From the NCBI RefSeq assembly GCF_013389455.1, contig NZ_CP058278.1:2666001-2730000 (forward strand): a stretch of DNA of 64,000 bases, read 5' to 3'. Positions within the stretch are counted from its first letter, which is position 1; every line of letters starts with the position of its first letter. Positions 15,796 through 26,826 of this stretch are shown here, in pieces. Both the position numbers and the translations under genes were made by a program. The DNA comes from Flavobacterium inviolabile. Its GTDB lineage: Bacteria > Bacteroidota > Bacteroidia > Flavobacteriales > Flavobacteriaceae. The notes under the pieces were generated by a model that saw nothing but the letters and a program-made list of their open reading frames with translations, searched no databases and was not told the DNA's origin.

Positions 15796-18700
15796 TTGCT
15801 TAAATTTACGAGTCAATTCGACAAATTTAAAACAATTAAGAGTATCAAAAAATTAAAAAAAATAGTATTTCGCTTAATTATAGGATTAATCCTGTTTTTA
15901 CTGCTATTAGGCATTGCTTTATCGTTGCCTGTTGTGCAAACGGAAATTGCGAAATATGCTACCGGCGAACTGAATAAAGAATTCGGTACCGATATGCATA
16001 TTGACAAAATTGCCATTACCGTTTTTGGCGGTGTCAAAATCAAAGGGATTTTCGCGGGCGACAAACACAAAGATACTGTTTTTTATATCAACCGGCTGCA
16101 AACCAATATTCTGGATATTAAAAAGCTGACCAAAGGAAAACTGATCTTTGGCAAAACCAATATTGACGGACTGGATTTAAAGATAACCAAATACAAAGGC
16201 GAGGATAAAACCAATCTGGATGAATTTATCGCGGCTTTTGACGACGGCAAGGAAGGAACCGGAAAATTCCTGATGAAAGTGGAGCACATGAATGTAACTT
16301 CAAGCCGTTTCAGAATGATCGATGAAAATTTACAGACACCAAAGATTTTAGACTTTACAAAGCTTAAAGGACAGGTGGATTTCTTTAAAATCAAAGGACC
16401 GGTGGTTACCGCCGATATTAAAGAATTGTCCTTGCTGGATCACCGCGGTCTGCTTGTTGAAAACTTAACATCCAATTTTACCTATTCGAAGAAGAATATC
16501 CGACTGGAGAAACTGAACCTGAAAACCAAAGAATCCACTTTAATCGGGGATGTAATCTTAAAATACAAACCGAAAGACTTTTCGGATTTTAATAACAAAG
16601 TGATTTTTGATGTCAACATGGAAAAAGCTTCCGTGTCTTCAAACGAGCTTAACTTTTTCTATAACGAATTCGGGAAGAACCAGCGCTTTTATGTGGCTAC
16701 ACACCTGGTGGGAACCCTGAATAACTTTACGACCCACGATTTGAGATTGCTGGATAAGAACGACTCCGAAATTATCGGAACGGTTAATTTTAGAAACCTG
16801 TTCAATAAAAAAGGAGAGTTTTATATGAAAGGTAATTTCGACAGGGTTACGTCCAATTATGACAACCTGAAAACGATTTTACCGCGGGTTTTAGGGAAAA
16901 ATCTTCCGGAAACCCTTAAAAAACTGGGTAAAGTAGACATTGTTGGCGATATTACACTGACCAAGACAAAAATTGATGCTGATATTTACATGATGTCCGG
17001 ATTGGGAGAACTGAATTCGAACATGAGCATGAGTAATATCAACAATATTAATAATGCTTCCTACAAGGGATTGGTTACGCTTAATAATTTCGATATCGGT
17101 GCCCTTGTCAATGAAAAAGATCTGGGCAGGGTAACGCTGGATCTGGATGTAGACGGAAAAGGATTCAATAAAAAATACCTGAACACAAGTGTTAAAGGAA
17201 AAGTACAGCGCCTGACCTATAACAGGTATACCTACCAGAACATTACGATTGATGGAAAAATGAAGATGCCTTATTTTAAAGGCTATCTGAACAGTAATGA
17301 TCCGAACTTAAAAATGGATTTCAACGGATTGGTTGATATGAGTTCCCGTATGAAAAATTATGATTTTCAGGCTCAGATTGATTATGCCGATCTTCACATG
17401 CTGAATTTCATGAAAAAAGACACCTTGTCTATTTTTAAAGGCGGTTTGAAATTTATAGCCAAAGGAAATTCGCTGGATGATCTGGCCGGTAAATTAACCG
17501 TTTCGAATGTGTCCTACCAAAACAGCAGGGACAATTACTTTTTTGATGATTTTCAGATTGAATCCACGTTCGATCCTGAAAATGTCAGAACGATCACGAT
17601 AAACTCCCCGGATATTATCCAGGGTAAGGTGACCGGTAAATACGAAATAAAGCAGGTTCGGAAGATAGTTGAAAATGCATTGGGAAGTTTGTATGCGAAC
17701 TATTCCCCGAACAAATTGAAACCCGGGCAGTTCCTGGATTTTGATTTTACCATTTACAGCAAGATTATCGAGATATTCCTGCCGCAGGTCACGGTAGGAG
17801 AGAACACCATACTGAAAGGAAGGATTGATGCCGATAAAGGGGATTTTAAACTTGATTTCTCCTCTCCGAATGTAGTGGCCTATAACAACACTTTTGAAAA
17901 CATACGGGTTGATGTGGACAATAAAAATCCGTTATATAATGCTTATATCGAACTGGATAGTATCAAGACAAAAGGCTATAAGATATCCGATTTCAGTTTG
18001 ATTAACGTTACGATGAACGATACCCTTTTTGTTCGTTCCGAGTTTAAGGGAGGTCCTAAAAACCAGGATTTCTTTAATCTGAACCTGTATCACACAATAA
18101 ACGAAAAGAACCAGTCAGTAGTCGGATTTAAAAAATCAGAAATTAACTTCAGGGACTATTTGTGGTACCTGAATGAAAACAATACAAAAGACAACAAGGT
18201 TGTATTCAATAAAAAGCTGACCGATTTTTCAATTGAAAAGATCATGATGTCGCACAACGACCAGAAAGTGGAACTGGAAGGTGTTTTAAAAGACTCAACG
18301 TATAAGCAGTTACGCCTTTCCTTCGATGATGTCGATTTAGGAAAAGTAACGCCGGCGCTGGATAATATGTCCTTTGGCGGTAAACTAAACGGAGAGGTAA
18401 ACCTGGAACAGAACAAATCGGTATACCTGCCAACGGCAGCTTTAACGGTGGATTCGCTTGTGGTGAACAAAGTGATGATGGGCGATCTGAACCTGGAAGT
18501 TACCGGTGAAGATTCCTTTAGAAAATTCAACGTAAATTCTTCGATTATTAACGACCACGTGGAGAATTTCTTCCTGAACGGTAATATTGAGATCATTAAC
18601 AAGGAAAGTATTCTTGCACTGAATGCCGGATTCACGCGGTTCAACATCAGTCCGATCGGGCCTTTACTGGGCAGTATCTTTTCCGATATGAGAGGTTTTG

Positions 18701-20331
18701 CCTCCGGTAGGGCATCGATAGCCGGAAGCGTCAGGAACCCGGAAGTGGACGGCAGTATCTATCTGAATGAAGCCGGTATGAAAGTACCGTATCTGGGCGT
18801 GGATTATAATTTTGAAGAAAATGCGCTGATCAATGTCACGGAAGACCAGTTTATATTCCGAAGCATTGAGCTGACCGATACCAAAGAAAAAACAAAAGGA
18901 ATCCTGAACGGAACTATCCGCCATAAGAAATTCGACGACTGGCAGCTGGATTTAAAGCTAAGATCGGATAACTTGCTGGCACTGGATACAAAGGACAATG
19001 AAGATGCGATTTATTACGGTACGGCCTTTATAAAAGGAGATGCGACCATCACCGGTCCGGTGAGCAGCCTGTATATTCAGATGGATGCCGAATCGAATAA
19101 AGGAACCAGTATCAAGATTCCGCTAAATGATGCACAGGGAATTGGAAATAATGCTTTTATACACTTTTTAAGCAAGAAAGAAAAAGAAGCGAAAGAAAAG
19201 GGAATTCAGGAAGTGGTGCTGAATAAATTCAAGGGAATTGAATTGAAATTTGAATTCCGTATTACCCGTGATGCCGATATTGAAATTATTCTGGACCGCA
19301 ATACCGGGCACGGAATGAAAGGAAGAGGGGAAGGATTCATCACAATGGAAATCAATACGATGGGTAAATTCAACATGTGGGGAGATTTCCAGACCTATAA
19401 AGGAGAATACAACTTTAAATACTTGGGCTTAATCGATAAGAAATTTGAAGTAAAAGAATACGGTACCATCCGTTGGGACGGAAACCCGATGAATGCTGCT
19501 TTAAACCTTCAGGCGGTTTATAAAACCGATGCGAATCCGGCGGTAATATTAGATAATGCTTCTTTTAGCAGAAAAGTGCCGACAGAGGTGTATATCATGC
19601 TGAATGGTAATTTAAGCAATCCGGAACCGGATTTTAAAATTGAATTCCCAACGGTGAGTTCGGTATTAAAATCGGAGATCGATTATAAACTAAGCGATAA
19701 AGACGTGCGTCAAACACAGGCTTTGGCCCTGTTGGGAACTGGCGGATTCATGTCGGCAGAAAGTGCTTCCAACTCCGTTTACGGAAGTTTATTTGAACGG
19801 GCCAGCTCTATCTTTGATGATATTTTTGCCGGCAGTGACGATAAATTTAAGGTTGGTTTTAACTACGTTCAGGGCGACAGGACACCATTTGCCCAGACAC
19901 AGGGTAAAGTAGGGGTAACGGTATCTTCCCAGATTGATGAGCGCATTACGATTAACGGTAAATTTGGAGTACCGGTGGGCGGAAACCAGGAATCCGTTAT
20001 TGTGGGTGACGTGGAAGTACAATTGCGTTTAAACAAGGACGGATCGCTCAAAGCCCGTGCCTTTAACCGTGAAAACGATATTAACTATATTGGTGAAGGT
20101 ATCGGATATACACAGGGAATAGGACTTTCGTATGAGGTGGATTTCGATACCATGCGGGAATTGTGGCGTAAAATTTTCACCAAGGTAAAAGAGAACAACA
20201 ATACCAATCCGACGGACCGTTTACCGGATTCGGATCTGGCTCCCGACTTTATCAAGTTTATAGAGAATCGAAAAAACAAAAACGCCGAAGAACCTAAAAA
20301 GGATCAGAAAAGAGTTCCGGAAGTAGATTAA
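15796..20331 (+). CDS. tamB: TamB-like translocation/assembly module protein, 1511 aa, TTG start
   Basis: A very long, beta-rich periplasmic protein anchored by one N-terminal transmembrane helix (about 24-46) followed by SLPVVQTEIAKYATGELNKEFGTD, typical of AsmA/TamB proteins of Bacteroidota. The C-terminal TamB domain (DUF490, about 1090-1460) contains TMGKFNMWGDFQTYKGEYNF and a terminal amphipathic stretch. The family forms a hydrophobic groove bridging inner and outer membranes for lipid transport or outer-membrane protein assembly. A stop codon lies directly before TTG 15796 and no ATG fits, so TTG is the most plausible start. A -7 box TATCTTTG lies at 15740-15747. Confidence 0.9.
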   Translation: MLKFTSQFDKFKTIKSIKKLKKIVFRLIIGLILFLLLLGIALSLPVVQTEIAKYATGELNKEFGTDMHIDKIAITVFGGVKIKGIFAGDKHKDTVFYINRLQTNILDIKKLTKGKLIFGKTNIDGLDLKITKYKGEDKTNLDEFIAAFDDGKEGTGKFLMKVEHMNVTSSRFRMIDENLQTPKILDFTKLKGQVDFFKIKGPVVTADIKELSLLDHRGLLVENLTSNFTYSKKNIRLEKLNLKTKESTLIGDVILKYKPKDFSDFNNKVIFDVNMEKASVSSNELNFFYNEFGKNQRFYVATHLVGTLNNFTTHDLRLLDKNDSEIIGTVNFRNLFNKKGEFYMKGNFDRVTSNYDNLKTILPRVLGKNLPETLKKLGKVDIVGDITLTKTKIDADIYMMSGLGELNSNMSMSNINNINNASYKGLVTLNNFDIGALVNEKDLGRVTLDLDVDGKGFNKKYLNTSVKGKVQRLTYNRYTYQNITIDGKMKMPYFKGYLNSNDPNLKMDFNGLVDMSSRMKNYDFQAQIDYADLHMLNFMKKDTLSIFKGGLKFIAKGNSLDDLAGKLTVSNVSYQNSRDNYFFDDFQIESTFDPENVRTITINSPDIIQGKVTGKYEIKQVRKIVENALGSLYANYSPNKLKPGQFLDFDFTIYSKIIEIFLPQVTVGENTILKGRIDADKGDFKLDFSSPNVVAYNNTFENIRVDVDNKNPLYNAYIELDSIKTKGYKISDFSLINVTMNDTLFVRSEFKGGPKNQDFFNLNLYHTINEKNQSVVGFKKSEINFRDYLWYLNENNTKDNKVVFNKKLTDFSIEKIMMSHNDQKVELEGVLKDSTYKQLRLSFDDVDLGKVTPALDNMSFGGKLNGEVNLEQNKSVYLPTAALTVDSLVVNKVMMGDLNLEVTGEDSFRKFNVNSSIINDHVENFFLNGNIEIINKESILALNAGFTRFNISPIGPLLGSIFSDMRGFASGRASIAGSVRNPEVDGSIYLNEAGMKVPYLGVDYNFEENALINVTEDQFIFRSIELTDTKEKTKGILNGTIRHKKFDDWQLDLKLRSDNLLALDTKDNEDAIYYGTAFIKGDATITGPVSSLYIQMDAESNKGTSIKIPLNDAQGIGNNAFIHFLSKKEKEAKEKGIQEVVLNKFKGIELKFEFRITRDADIEIILDRNTGHGMKGRGEGFITMEINTMGKFNMWGDFQTYKGEYNFKYLGLIDKKFEVKEYGTIRWDGNPMNAALNLQAVYKTDANPAVILDNASFSRKVPTEVYIMLNGNLSNPEPDFKIEFPTVSSVLKSEIDYKLSDKDVRQTQALALLGTGGFMSAESASNSVYGSLFERASSIFDDIFAGSDDKFKVGFNYVQGDRTPFAQTQGKVGVTVSSQIDERITINGKFGVPVGGNQESVIVGDVEVQLRLNKDGSLKARAFNRENDINYIGEGIGYTQGIGLSYEVDFDTMRELWRKIFTKVKENNNTNPTDRLPDSDLAPDFIKFIENRKNKNAEEPKKDQKRVPEVD

Positions 20332-20471
20332 AAAGAGCTTACAACTAAACAACAACACTTCTTATTTTAACGACATGATTACCTTGTTAAGAATGTTAGG
20401 GTTATGCTAAATATGCCTGTATTCTGTAAGGTATCTCGTGTTTATTTATTAAATTTACAAATAAAGAGTTT

Positions 20472-21461
20472 ATGGTATTAGAAACGATTAAGAAGATCGG
20501 AGTGCTTACTTCGGGTGGTGATGCGCCGGGAATGAACGCTGCTATTCGTTCTGTGGTCAGGACCTGCGCGTATCATAATATTGAATGTGCGGGAATATAC
20601 CGCGGATTCCAGGGAATGATCGAAGGAGATTTTAAAGAAATGGGACCCCGAACGGTAAACAATATTGTCAATAAAGGCGGAACGATATTAAAGTCGGCAC
20701 GGTCAAAAGATTTTATGACAGCCGAAGGCCGTAAGAAAGCCTACGAACACCTTAAAAATGCCGGTATCGATGCCCTGGTTATCATTGGCGGTGACGGTAG
20801 TTTTACCGGTGGTCTGGTTTTTAACAAGGAATTCAACTTTCCGATCATGGGGATTCCCGGAACGATTGACAATGATATTTTCGGAACCAGTCATACCCTT
20901 GGATTTGATACCTCGTTAAACACCGTTGTCGAAGCTATCGATAAAATCAGGGATACGGCCAGTTCCCACAACCGTTTGTTTTTTGTGGAAGTAATGGGCA
21001 GGGATGCCGGACATATCGCGCTGAATGCGGGAATTGGTGCCGGTGCCGAAGAAATACTCATTCCGGAAGAAAACTTAGGTTTGGAAAGACTGCTGCAATC
21101 GCTTCGAAAAAGTAAAGAATCCGGAAAATCATCCAGTATTGTTGTCGTAGCAGAAGGGGATAAAATTGGTAAAAACGTTTTTGAACTGGGCAACTATGTC
21201 GAAGAAAACCTGCCGGAATATGACGTGCGTGTTTCCGTTTTAGGACATATGCAGCGCGGTGGCTCTCCCTCTTGTTTTGACAGGGTTTTAGCCAGCCGTT
21301 TAGGCGTTAAAGCCGTAGAGTCCTTACTGGAAGGAAAATCGAATTATATGGTCGGATTACTGAATGATAAAGTAGCTTTGACCCCATTAGAACAAGCAGT
21401 AAAGGGACATTCGGAAATAGACAGGGAACTGTTGCGCGTTTCTGAGATTGTTTCAATTTAG
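20472..21461 (+). CDS. pfkA: 6-phosphofructokinase (ATP-dependent)
   Basis: 329 aa PfkA. It has the GVLTSGGDAPGMNAAIR start, the ATP-binding GGDGSFTG, the catalytic PGTIDNDI aspartate, the MGRDAGHIAL motif and GHMQRGGSPSCFDRVLASR. It phosphorylates fructose-6-phosphate, the committing step of glycolysis. The glycine/serine pattern of the GGDGS loop indicates ATP, not pyrophosphate, use. It lies 19 bp ahead of gap in the same direction, forming a glycolytic operon that ends at a terminator. Confidence 0.97.
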   Translation: MVLETIKKIGVLTSGGDAPGMNAAIRSVVRTCAYHNIECAGIYRGFQGMIEGDFKEMGPRTVNNIVNKGGTILKSARSKDFMTAEGRKKAYEHLKNAGIDALVIIGGDGSFTGGLVFNKEFNFPIMGIPGTIDNDIFGTSHTLGFDTSLNTVVEAIDKIRDTASSHNRLFFVEVMGRDAGHIALNAGIGAGAEEILIPEENLGLERLLQSLRKSKESGKSSSIVVVAEGDKIGKNVFELGNYVEENLPEYDVRVSVLGHMQRGGSPSCFDRVLASRLGVKAVESLLEGKSNYMVGLLNDKVALTPLEQAVKGHSEIDRELLRVSEIVSI

Positions 21462-21471
21462 TAATTATTAA

Positions 21472-22485
<1,014 letters not shown>

Positions 22486-22495
22486 CAGTATCCAT

Positions 22496-22528
22496 AAAAA
22501 AAGCCTTCTCATTGAGAAGGCTTTTTTT
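22496..22528 (+). terminator. terminator between gap and the convergent S9 peptidase
   Basis: Stem AAAAAGCCTTCTC / GAGAAGGCTTTTT with short loop ATT; A-run on one side and T-run on the other make it bidirectional. Confidence 0.85.
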
Positions 22529-22540
22529 ATGGATAAACAT

Positions 22541-24715
22541 TTAGTTCTTTAAGTGTAAATCAAAATAGCGTGCTATTTTTTCATTTAAATGAATTCGGTC
22601 TCTTCCGGAAACATTGTGTTCGTGTGTAGGATAAAGGAAGTAATCTACCTGTTTTCCTGCTTTAATACACGCTTCAATGAATTCCATACTTTGCTGTTGT
22701 ACTACAACCGGATCCTGAGCACCGTGAATCACTAATAAATCACCTTTTAACTGGTTCGCTTTATTGATAACGCTTGTTTTTTCGTATCCTTCAGGATTTT
22801 CCTGTGGTGTGTCCATATAACGCTCTCCGTACATTACTTCATAATATTTCCAGTCGGTTACCGGTCCGCCGGCTACACCCACTTTAAACGTATCGTTTTG
22901 GTTTAACATCAGGGAAATGGTCATAAAACCACCAAAGCTCCATCCGGATACCCCGATTTTATCGGCATTAACAAACGATTTTGATTTTAGGAATTCAACC
23001 CCTTTCATTTGGTCTGCCATTTCGTTTTGACCTAATTTACGGTGGTTTACATCACAGAAGTTTTTTCCGCGGGAATCACTTCCTCTGTTGTCCAAAGTAA
23101 ACACTACATATCCCTGTTGTGCCATATAATAGTCAAACAGGTTCGCGCCGCCTAACCAACGGTTATTAACCAATTGAGCATGCGAACCGCCATATACATA
23201 AACCATTACCGGGTATTTTTTGGTAGCATCAAAATTTGCCGGGTAAATTAAACGTCCGTTAAGCGGAGTTTTTCCATCGGCAGAAGTAATTGTTACCAAC
23301 TCCATTTTAGGCATGTTGATTTTTCCGGTATACGGATTTTCAGCACTCAATAAAGAAGTTGCCTTTTTTGATTTAACGTTGATGATCGCCACTTCATTTG
23401 GTGTAGTGGTATTGCTGTACTGATCGTATACAAAAGTTCCGTCAGAACTTAAGCTGGCAGTGTGCGTACCGGAAACGGTTGTTAACTGTGTTGTCGCTCC
23501 GGATTTCAGGTCTACTTCATACAATTGTCTGTCCAATCCGTTGTTAGCGGTTCCGATATAGCTGATTTTTGTTCCTTTAGCATCAAAATCCAAAAGATCT
23601 TTTACCACGATATCTTTATAACCTAATTTTTTGATCAGTTTTCCATCGGTATTGTACAAATACAGGTGGTTGTATCCTTCATTCTCCGTTTGGTACAAAA
23701 ACTGGCTGTTATTATTCGGAAGGAATGTTAAATCGTGTTGCGGCTCCACATAGGTTGCCGACTTTTCTTCAAACAATGTTTTTACAAAAGCTCCGGAAAC
23801 AGCGTCATATTTGTTTAGTTTCAAATGATTCTGCTCGCGGTTTAAAAGACCTACGTAAACAAATTTACCGGTTGGATCCCAGGTAACACAGGTTAAGAAC
23901 TGTTCTTTCGGTTCACCGGTTTTCAGCGTAACTTTATTATTTGAAGCGACATCGAAAATCACCAAAGTAACTTCTTCGCTTTTCATACCCGCCATAGGGT
24001 ATCTGATATCTTTTACTGCTGCAACTCTGGCACCAAAATCAACTAAAGGATAGTTGGTTACCATTGTTTCGTCTTTTCGGTAATATAAAAGCTTGTCGCC
24101 GGTTTTATTCCACCACATTCCCTGGTGAATTCCAAATTCCTGACGGTGTGTATAATCACTTCCGTTAACAATTCCGGCATTTTCATCGTTCGTTACAGCA
24201 ATGGTTTTTCCGCTGGCATCTGTAATTTTAATATTGTTTTTTTCTAACCATGCCACACGGTTTTTGGTTTCGGTTGGCAATTGATTCGCTGCATCAAGCG
24301 GAATGGATAGAATATTTTTGATTGTTTTTTGTGCAGCATCAAATTCTACTATATAATTCGCTTTTTTACCGCCCACTTCAAAAGCAAGTGTGTTCTGATC
24401 TTTCCAGCTGTAAGCAAAAGGGAACATTCTTAAAGCAAAATCATCCTGAGGGAATTTTGCTTTTAAAGCATTCTGAATATCATCTTTGGTTAAAAGCGTG
24501 GTTTCTTTCCATTGGTTCGCATCACTACGGGTTACTAAATTCTGGTAAGAATTGTCCAAGTAAGTAATGGCTTTTACATCTTTTCTCCATTGTGTAGCAA
24601 GCATCGACTTGGGAGCGTAGGTACGAAGACCTGTTGTCGCTTCTTCAATAGTCAGATTTCTTTGTGCAAAGGTCATCGACCCGGCAAGAAGAAACAAAAA
24701 AGTGATTTTTTTCAT
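22541..24715 (-). CDS. S9 family (DPP4-like) secreted prolyl peptidase, 724 aa
   Basis: Signal peptide (KKITFLFLLAGSMTFAQ). An N-terminal beta-propeller of the DPP4 N-domain type spans about 60-460, with the WWNKTGDKLLYYRKDE region. A C-terminal alpha/beta hydrolase domain carries Ser593 in GWSFGGF, Asp668 in GAQDPVV and His700 in THEHNV, the serine-protease triad. The family releases X-Pro dipeptides from peptides in the periplasm. Single gene; its stop faces gap across a shared terminator. Confidence 0.94.
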   Translation of the reverse strand: MKKITFLFLLAGSMTFAQRNLTIEEATTGLRTYAPKSMLATQWRKDVKAITYLDNSYQNLVTRSDANQWKETTLLTKDDIQNALKAKFPQDDFALRMFPFAYSWKDQNTLAFEVGGKKANYIVEFDAAQKTIKNILSIPLDAANQLPTETKNRVAWLEKNNIKITDASGKTIAVTNDENAGIVNGSDYTHRQEFGIHQGMWWNKTGDKLLYYRKDETMVTNYPLVDFGARVAAVKDIRYPMAGMKSEEVTLVIFDVASNNKVTLKTGEPKEQFLTCVTWDPTGKFVYVGLLNREQNHLKLNKYDAVSGAFVKTLFEEKSATYVEPQHDLTFLPNNNSQFLYQTENEGYNHLYLYNTDGKLIKKLGYKDIVVKDLLDFDAKGTKISYIGTANNGLDRQLYEVDLKSGATTQLTTVSGTHTASLSSDGTFVYDQYSNTTTPNEVAIINVKSKKATSLLSAENPYTGKINMPKMELVTITSADGKTPLNGRLIYPANFDATKKYPVMVYVYGGSHAQLVNNRWLGGANLFDYYMAQQGYVVFTLDNRGSDSRGKNFCDVNHRKLGQNEMADQMKGVEFLKSKSFVNADKIGVSGWSFGGFMTISLMLNQNDTFKVGVAGGPVTDWKYYEVMYGERYMDTPQENPEGYEKTSVINKANQLKGDLLVIHGAQDPVVVQQQSMEFIEACIKAGKQVDYFLYPTHEHNVSGRDRIHLNEKIARYFDLHLKN

Positions 24716-24834
24716 TTAATAATAGAATTTTAAAACGGCTAATTTATTTAAACTTATACCAAGATAGTGTTAATGAACCTACAAAATACCGGTATAAGCA
24801 GATTAGTTGCAATAGTTTGGAATTTGTTACAAAC

Positions 24835-24866
24835 AAAAATCCGTTTAAGAATTCTTAAACGGATTT
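24835..24866 (-). terminator. terminator of the PLP enzyme gene (perfect palindrome)
   Basis: A 30-nt perfect palindrome at 24837-24866 (half-site AAATCCGTTTAAG, centre AATT) followed on the minus strand by a short T-run. It begins 20 bp after the stop of the upstream minus-strand gene. Confidence 0.75.
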
Positions 24867-24886
24867 AAACTAAAAAAACTAAAAAC

Positions 24887-26092
24887 TTAATTTAAAATCG
24901 AAAGTTCTATCATACAATCTTTCATCATCTGATAGGTTCTCTCAATATCGTTATCCAAACCGATTGAGAAACGGATCAAACCGTCGGTTAATCCCATTTC
25001 GGCCTGTTCATCCAAAGGAATTTCAGAAGAAGTGGAAGTACCCGGTGCGCTGAACAATGTTTTGTAGAAACCTAAACTTACCGCAAGGTATCCTAAGTTT
25101 CTGTTTTGCATTAATTCCATTAATTCGTTGGCTTTGTCCAGGCTGCCCACGTCAATAGTCATCATACCGCCAAAACCGTATTCCGGATTGATCATACCTT
25201 TGTATAATTCGTGGCTTGGATGGCTTTTTAATCCCGGATAAACCGTTTTAATGCCGTCCTGTTCAAATTTCTCAGCCAGGTATTGTGCATTGTGACTGTG
25301 TTGTTTCATACGGATGTGTAAGGTTCTCAGGTTTTTAAGAACGCTGGCCGAACGCAAACTGTCCATCGTTGGACCCAAAAGCATACTGGCTCCGTCGTTT
25401 ACACTTTTTAAAGAGTTGATAAAGTCTGCAGAGGCACAAACCACACCGCCAACAGTATCACTGCTTCCGTTAATGTATTTGGTTAAACTGTGAATCACGA
25501 TATCCGCACCCATTTTTGCAGGAGCAACGGATAATGGTGAAAACGTATTGTCTACCACTAACGTCAGGTTGTGTTTTTTGGCCAGTTTTGCCAGGCTGGC
25601 AATATCAGCTACTTCCAGTAAAGGATTGCTTACCGTTTCGCAGTACAATACTTTTGTATTCGGCTGGATAGCTGCTTCCACTACGTCTAACTTGGTAATG
25701 TCCACAAAAGCCGTTTCAATAGCAACACGCGGTAAAAAGTTTTTCATGAAAGCATACGTACCACCATAGATGGTTCTGCTGGAAACAATATGGTCACCCG
25801 CTTTACACAGCTGTAGCAAAGTAGGAGTAATGGCACCCATTCCGGAAGCGGCCACGTTTGCAGTTTCGGTTCCTTCCATTGCTGCCAGCGCTTCTCCTAA
25901 GTATAAATTACTTGGAGAAGAGTGGCGTGAATACAAATAGCATCCTTCTGCATTTCCTTCAAAGGTGTCAAACATTGTCTTCGCAGAAAGGAATGTATAG
26001 GTAGAGGAGTCAGAAATGGAAGGGTTTACGCCTCCAAACTCTCCAAAATACTGTAAATCCTGTATTTTATCAGCGGGATTGAAATTTTTCAT
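24887..26092 (-). CDS. trans-sulfuration family PLP enzyme (Cys/Met metabolism), 401 aa
   Basis: A fold-type I PLP enzyme of the cystathionine gamma-synthase / methionine gamma-lyase family. It has YSRHSSPSN, phosphate-binding SGMGAI (83-88), Tyr109 stacking on PLP, Asp181 in VVDNTF, and Schiff-base Lys205 in HSLTKYINGS. The position equivalent to the cysteine typical of methionine gamma-lyases (after the stacking Tyr-Gly) is Gly111, so the exact reaction (methionine lyase, cystathionine lyase or sulfhydrylase) stays open. It is divergent from an Lrp-type regulator 190 bp away, which probably controls it (inference). Confidence 0.9.
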   Translation of the reverse strand: MKNFNPADKIQDLQYFGEFGGVNPSISDSSTYTFLSAKTMFDTFEGNAEGCYLYSRHSSPSNLYLGEALAAMEGTETANVAASGMGAITPTLLQLCKAGDHIVSSRTIYGGTYAFMKNFLPRVAIETAFVDITKLDVVEAAIQPNTKVLYCETVSNPLLEVADIASLAKLAKKHNLTLVVDNTFSPLSVAPAKMGADIVIHSLTKYINGSSDTVGGVVCASADFINSLKSVNDGASMLLGPTMDSLRSASVLKNLRTLHIRMKQHSHNAQYLAEKFEQDGIKTVYPGLKSHPSHELYKGMINPEYGFGGMMTIDVGSLDKANELMELMQNRNLGYLAVSLGFYKTLFSAPGTSTSSEIPLDEQAEMGLTDGLIRFSIGLDNDIERTYQMMKDCMIELSILN

Positions 26093-26282
26093 ACTTTATA
26101 GTTTGTTGTTTGGGTATCTGTAATAAAAAGGTCAAATTAAATATATTAGCGAAAAAAAGTCAATAATGTGTTTGAAACTTGGAAAATAAAACTATTAAAT
26201 TGTATATTGGTAGTTTATATTTCTGTTTAAATGTTAATTATAGCATTTTTGCCAAAATATTTTAATTTCAAAAAATAATACT

Positions 26283-26741
26283 ATGAATTTTGATGATATT
26301 GATAAAAAACTGTTGAAATTATTACAAACCGACTGTAAACAGACCAATAAAGAGCTTTCTTTAAAACTGAACCTGTCGGTAACCGCCGTTTATGAGCGCA
26401 TTAAAAAGATAGAGAAAGAAGGGATCATCTCGAATTATGTAGCGTTACTGAACCGGAATAAGATCCAGAAAGGGTTTGTGGTATTCTGCCACCTGAAGCT
26501 CACACAGCACACCAAAGAGTTTATCAACCAGTTTGAAAAAGAAGTGGTACAGTTACATGAAGTACTGGAATGTTTCCACGTGAGCGGTGATTACGATTAT
26601 ATCCTGAAAATCTGTGTCAAGGACATGGAAGAGTACCGGGAATTTATGGTTACAAAATTGACTACTTTACAGCATATCGGGAGTACGCATAGTACATTTA
26701 TGATAGGTCAGGTTAAGAATACGACTATTTTTTCGGTATAA
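26283..26741 (+). CDS. Lrp/AsnC family transcriptional regulator, 152 aa
   Basis: N-terminal helix-turn-helix of the Lrp type (DDIDKKLLKLLQTDCKQTNKE, then LSVTAVYERIKKIEKEGII) and a C-terminal RAM ligand-binding domain (VFCHLKL, then VSGDYDYILKICVKDMEEY). Lrp-type proteins sense amino acids. The divergent partner is a sulfur-amino-acid PLP enzyme, so methionine or cysteine is a natural guess for the effector. The 190 bp between them is the likely operator region. Confidence 0.93.
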   Translation: MNFDDIDKKLLKLLQTDCKQTNKELSLKLNLSVTAVYERIKKIEKEGIISNYVALLNRNKIQKGFVVFCHLKLTQHTKEFINQFEKEVVQLHEVLECFHVSGDYDYILKICVKDMEEYREFMVTKLTTLQHIGSTHSTFMIGQVKNTTIFSV

Positions 26742-26766
26742 AATGAAATTATTTATTTTTTTTTAG

Positions 26767-26796
26767 TTGTTTAGTTGTGAATAATGTACTACTTTG
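26767..26796 (+). promoter_or_regulatory. promoter of the three-peptide operon
   Basis: TTG at 26767-26769, 20 nt, then TACTTTG at 26790-26796. The -7 box has one base fewer than TAnnTTTG. Transcription would start about 25 nt before the first peptide gene. Confidence 0.5.
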
Positions 26797-26826
26797 GCGT
26801 TAAATTAATCAAACAAAAAACAACTT

